64,000 nt of DNA from Lentzea sp. NBRC 105346 (GTDB lineage Bacteria > Actinomycetota > Actinomycetes > Mycobacteriales > Pseudonocardiaceae). The notes below the pieces were generated by a model. The model saw only the letters and a list, made by a program, of their open reading frames with translations. It was not told the origin of the DNA and did not search any database. This document shows positions 61,353-64,000 of this stretch, in pieces. The stretch covers positions 766,850 to 830,849 of the forward strand of contig NZ_BSTQ01000001.1 of assembly GCF_030269605.1 (NCBI RefSeq), read 5' to 3'. The first letter of the stretch is position 1; the number at the start of each line of letters is the position of its first letter. Made by a program: the position numbers and the translations under genes.

Positions 61353-62810
61353 CTACCGCTTGACCACCCTGATCTTCTGCACGTCGACGTCGGTCGGGTC
61401 CGGGATGTACATGCCCGCCTCGCGGCCGGACCGCAGGTAGTCGATCACCGGCTGGGTGATCACCTCACCGGGCAGCGCGGCCGGCACGCCCGGCGGGTAC
61501 GGGCTGATGGTCTCCGCGCAGATCCGCCCGACCGCGTCGGCCGCGTCCACGTGCTCGGCCAGGGCGAAGAACGCGTCGCGGGGCGGCATGGCCTGGTCGA
61601 GTTCCAGCTCGCCGGGATCGGGGATCTCGACGTGCCGGGCGCGCGGCAGGTTCTCGGCCTCCTTGGCCAGTGCGGCGATCGCGTCGACCAACCGGCTGAC
61701 CGTCTCGTCGTCGTCGGCGATCGTGATCTGGGCGGCGATCCGCCGGTGGTCCGAGAGGCCCACGTCGACGCGTTGGTTGTCCCGCAACCACTCCGCGGCC
61801 GTGTAGCCGCTGATCCCGAGCTCCCGCACGTCCATCACGATCTTCAACGGGTCGTGGTCGAACGCCTTGCCGTCGCCCACGACGTCCTCACGCGACACCA
61901 CGCGCACGAGCGGGCCGAGCCGGGCGCGCGTCTCGTGCACCAGGTCGATCGCGCGGTCGAGCAGCTCGTGCCCGTGTTCGTACATCTGCCGGCGCCAGCC
62001 GTCCAGGCACGCGTAGACCAGCGCCGACGGGCTGGTGGTGTTGAGCAGGTCGGCGCGCATGGCCAGCACTTCCGGCGCCACGCGGTCGCCCTGCAGGTGG
62101 TAGACGGAGCTCTGTTCGATGCCCGCGCCCATCTTGTGCACGCTCGTGACGCAGAGGTCGGCGCCGGCGTCCATCGCCCACGCGGGCAGTCCGTCGTGGA
62201 ACGGCAGATGCGCGCCCCAGGCCTCGTCGACGATGAGCGTTTTGTCCCGTTCATGGCAAACGTCGGCGATCGCGGCGATGTCGGCGCAGGTGCCGTAGTC
62301 GGTCGGCGTGATCAGCAGCAGACCCCTGGTGTCCGGGGCGCGTTCACACGCCGTGACCACCTCGTCAGGTCCCGGCGGGTAGGCCCACTCCCACTCCGGA
62401 TCCCAGCGCGGATGCACCCACACCGGGTGCACGCCGCTGATGATCAGTCCCGCGACCACCGACTTGTGCGCGTTGCGCGACACCAGCAGGCGTTCACCCG
62501 GCCGCGCGACGGTGATGATGCAGCTCTTGACGCTCAACGAGCTGCCGCACGTGGAGAAGTACGCCCGGTCGGCGCCGACGGCGTCGGCCATGAGGTCCTC
62601 GGCGTTCGAGATGACCTCGTTGCTCATCTCGCGGTCGTCCAGGCCGTTGAGCACGATGATGTCGGACGCGAAGACGTCCGGGCCGAGTACGTCCAGCACG
62701 CGCTGGTCCACTCCTCTGCCCTGCTTGTGTCCGGGCGGAATGAACGGCAGGTGGCCGCGCCGCCGGAAGTTCTCGATCGCCTCCAGGACTGGTGCGCGCG
62801 AATGGTCCAT
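61353..62810 (-). CDS. Orn/Lys/Arg decarboxylase family PLP enzyme
   Basis: 485 residues, the fold-type I short group (as in YaaO/SpeA-like proteins), lacking the N-terminal wing domain of inducible LdcI/AdiA. Key segments are HLPFIPPGHKQGRG, FSTCGSSLSVKS, VDEAWGAHLPFH and the PLP-binding lysine in VTSVHKMGAG. The C-terminal domain ends PDPTDVDVQKIRVVKR. The reaction is decarboxylation of lysine, ornithine or arginine to a polyamine precursor; the substrate cannot be fixed from sequence. The ATG at 62810 matches the family N-terminus (SRAPVLEAIENFRRRGHLPF) but has a weak ribosome-binding site. Not in an operon with the kam genes. Confidence 0.9.
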   Translation of the reverse strand: MDHSRAPVLEAIENFRRRGHLPFIPPGHKQGRGVDQRVLDVLGPDVFASDIIVLNGLDDREMSNEVISNAEDLMADAVGADRAYFSTCGSSLSVKSCIITVARPGERLLVSRNAHKSVVAGLIISGVHPVWVHPRWDPEWEWAYPPGPDEVVTACERAPDTRGLLLITPTDYGTCADIAAIADVCHERDKTLIVDEAWGAHLPFHDGLPAWAMDAGADLCVTSVHKMGAGIEQSSVYHLQGDRVAPEVLAMRADLLNTTSPSALVYACLDGWRRQMYEHGHELLDRAIDLVHETRARLGPLVRVVSREDVVGDGKAFDHDPLKIVMDVRELGISGYTAAEWLRDNQRVDVGLSDHRRIAAQITIADDDETVSRLVDAIAALAKEAENLPRARHVEIPDPGELELDQAMPPRDAFFALAEHVDAADAVGRICAETISPYPPGVPAALPGEVITQPVIDYLRSGREAGMYIPDPTDVDVQKIRVVKR

Positions 62811-62839
62811 GGAGACGATGTACCCGCGTGCGTCCCGCG

Positions 62840-63853
62840 CTACTCCGGTGTCCCTCGTTCGTGCAGCGGGGTCACCGTGGCGCCGTCCATGCGCACCAGC
62901 GGTTGCAGCGGCAACGCGACGCCGGTGTTCGCCATGGTCTCCAGATGCCGCAGCATGATCCCCTCGCGCAGCGCCCACGGGCACACCCGCAGGCGCCGCA
63001 CCCCCAAAGCGCTCATCGTCGCGTGCGCCACGATGGCCCCGGCCAGCAGCTGCCGGGCCCGCGGCCGCGACACCCCGCGCAACCGCGCGCGTTGCGCCGC
63101 CGACATCCCGGCCAGCCGCGGAATCCACGCCCGGACGTCCTCGATCGCGAGCTCACGCGTGACGAACGGCCCCTCGCTCTGCGGTGGCGCCCCCGCCAGC
63201 CGGGCGAGCTGCTTGAACGTCTTCGAGGTCGCCACCACCCGGCGTGGCACGCTCTCCCACCGCAACCGGTCGACCACTTCGCCCAGCGTCTCGCGTACGT
63301 GTCTGCGCAGCGCCTTCACCTCCCCGCGCTTGGGCGGGTCGTGGTCGAGGAACGCGCGGGTCAGCCGCCCCGCGCCCAGCGGCAACGACAGGGCGAGCTC
63401 CGGATCGGCGTCGCGGCCGAGCGCGATCTCCATCGAGCCGCCGCCGATGTCGAGCAGCAGCAACCGCCCGGCCGACCACCCGTACCAGCGATGCGCGGCG
63501 AGGTAGGTCAGCCGCGCCTCGTGCTCGCCGTCGAGGAACTGCGGCCGGATCCCCGCGGCCTGCTGGATCCGCCCGATGATGTCGTCGCGGTTCGTGGCGT
63601 CGCGAACAGCCGAGGTCGCGAACGGGTACAGCTGGTCCACCCCGTGCCGGTAGGCCGCGGCCACGGCGTCGGCGGCCGCCTTCGCCACCCGTTCGACGCC
63701 CTCGTCGCTGACCGACCCGTCCGGCAGAATCTGCTCGCCGAGCAGGGTCGGCTCCTTCACCGCGTGCGCGGGCAGCGGCGGCGCGCCGGGCCGCACGTCG
63801 ACGATCTGCAGCTGAGCCGAGTTGGACCCGATGTCCAGGACGCCAAGTCGCAT
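62840..63853 (-). CDS. Ppx/GppA phosphatase family protein
   Basis: 337 residues of the ASKHA-fold exopolyphosphatase/guanosine pentaphosphate phosphatase family. Phosphate-binding motifs are LGVLDIGSNSAQLQIVD near the N-terminus and LLLLDIGGGSMEIALG about 130-145. AGRLTRAFL and the HD-less short C-terminus place it with the roughly 310-residue actinobacterial Ppx1-like proteins, which lack the extra C-terminal domains of E. coli Ppx. It hydrolyses polyphosphate and/or pppGpp. It is transcribed in the same direction as the decarboxylase gene, 29 bp upstream of it. Confidence 0.9.
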   Translation of the reverse strand: MRLGVLDIGSNSAQLQIVDVRPGAPPLPAHAVKEPTLLGEQILPDGSVSDEGVERVAKAAADAVAAAYRHGVDQLYPFATSAVRDATNRDDIIGRIQQAAGIRPQFLDGEHEARLTYLAAHRWYGWSAGRLLLLDIGGGSMEIALGRDADPELALSLPLGAGRLTRAFLDHDPPKRGEVKALRRHVRETLGEVVDRLRWESVPRRVVATSKTFKQLARLAGAPPQSEGPFVTRELAIEDVRAWIPRLAGMSAAQRARLRGVSRPRARQLLAGAIVAHATMSALGVRRLRVCPWALREGIMLRHLETMANTGVALPLQPLVRMDGATVTPLHERGTPE

Positions 63854-64000
63854 GGAGTGCAGTTACCCGCGCGCGGCCTTTCTATGCTCGTTCCGGAATC
63901 CCGAAGAACTTTCAAGTTCACCTTGTGATCCATCCCACAGCCTTGGTACAACTGAACGGCTTCACGGCGACTACGACACAGGTCTGAGAGCTCATTGCTC
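63854..64000. other. Intergenic region at the right edge
   Basis: Upstream region of the Ppx gene, clearly less GC-rich than its surroundings. No gene is recognised; it probably carries the Ppx promoter and perhaps one for a gene beyond the window. Confidence 0.5.

Overview
The window is high-GC actinobacterial DNA. Dense operons with 4-bp ATGA/GTGA/TTGA start-stop overlaps, GTG and TTG starts, long modular PKS genes and secreted protease and SSI-type inhibitor genes suggest a filamentous actinomycete, most likely of the Pseudonocardiales (inference from style and gene content; no rRNA or marker gene is present).

Left part (1-11.5 kb): a lysine-degradation region. A minus-strand operon holds kdd, an amidohydrolase, kamD, kamE and the start of kal, every junction overlapping by 4 bp. 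kamA (lysine 2,3-aminomutase) lies 5 kb away on the other strand. Together these cover lysine -> beta-lysine -> 3,5-diaminohexanoate -> 3-keto-5-aminohexanoate and the later 3-aminobutyryl-CoA deamination; the cleavage enzyme (kce) is not in view. A nearly identical 18-19 bp element precedes both kamA and the kdd operon. Between them lie a short-chain dehydrogenase behind a MerR-type palindromic promoter, a QueA-like gene, a RidA/cupin/GNAT operon divergent from a PadR regulator with a perfect inverted-repeat operator, a second GNAT gene and fxsA.

Between 11.49 and 12.49 kb is a strip of broken genes (TetR tail, HPr-kinase-like P-loop protein, Cys/His-rich remnant). It adjoins the downstream edge of a large hybrid NRPS-PKS cluster on the minus strand (12.5-53.2 kb). 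In transcription order this is ACP-C-A-PCP (NRPS), then PKS1 (KS-AT-DH-ER-KR-ACP, malonyl), PKS2 (three modules), PKS3 (two fully reducing modules) and PKS4 (KS-AT-KR-ACP followed by a KS whose AT and everything after it are missing). All ATs after PKS1 carry methylmalonyl-type motifs. Divergently transcribed from the NRPS gene are a stand-alone aryl-AMP ligase, a cytochrome P450 and a LOG-family phosphoribohydrolase. The inferred logic is: aryl acid activated by the ligase, loaded on the N-terminal ACP, condensed with one amino acid, then extended by one malonate and six methylmalonates. No thioesterase, cluster regulator or exporter is visible.

Right part (57-64 kb): a secreted trypsin-like protease and an SSI-family protease inhibitor, both on the minus strand; an operon of a small membrane-anchored protein, an Nramp-like transporter with altered metal-site motifs and two PRC-barrel proteins; an Orn/Lys/Arg decarboxylase-family enzyme; and a Ppx/GppA phosphatase. 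No tRNA, rRNA, CRISPR array or intact insertion sequence was recognised.
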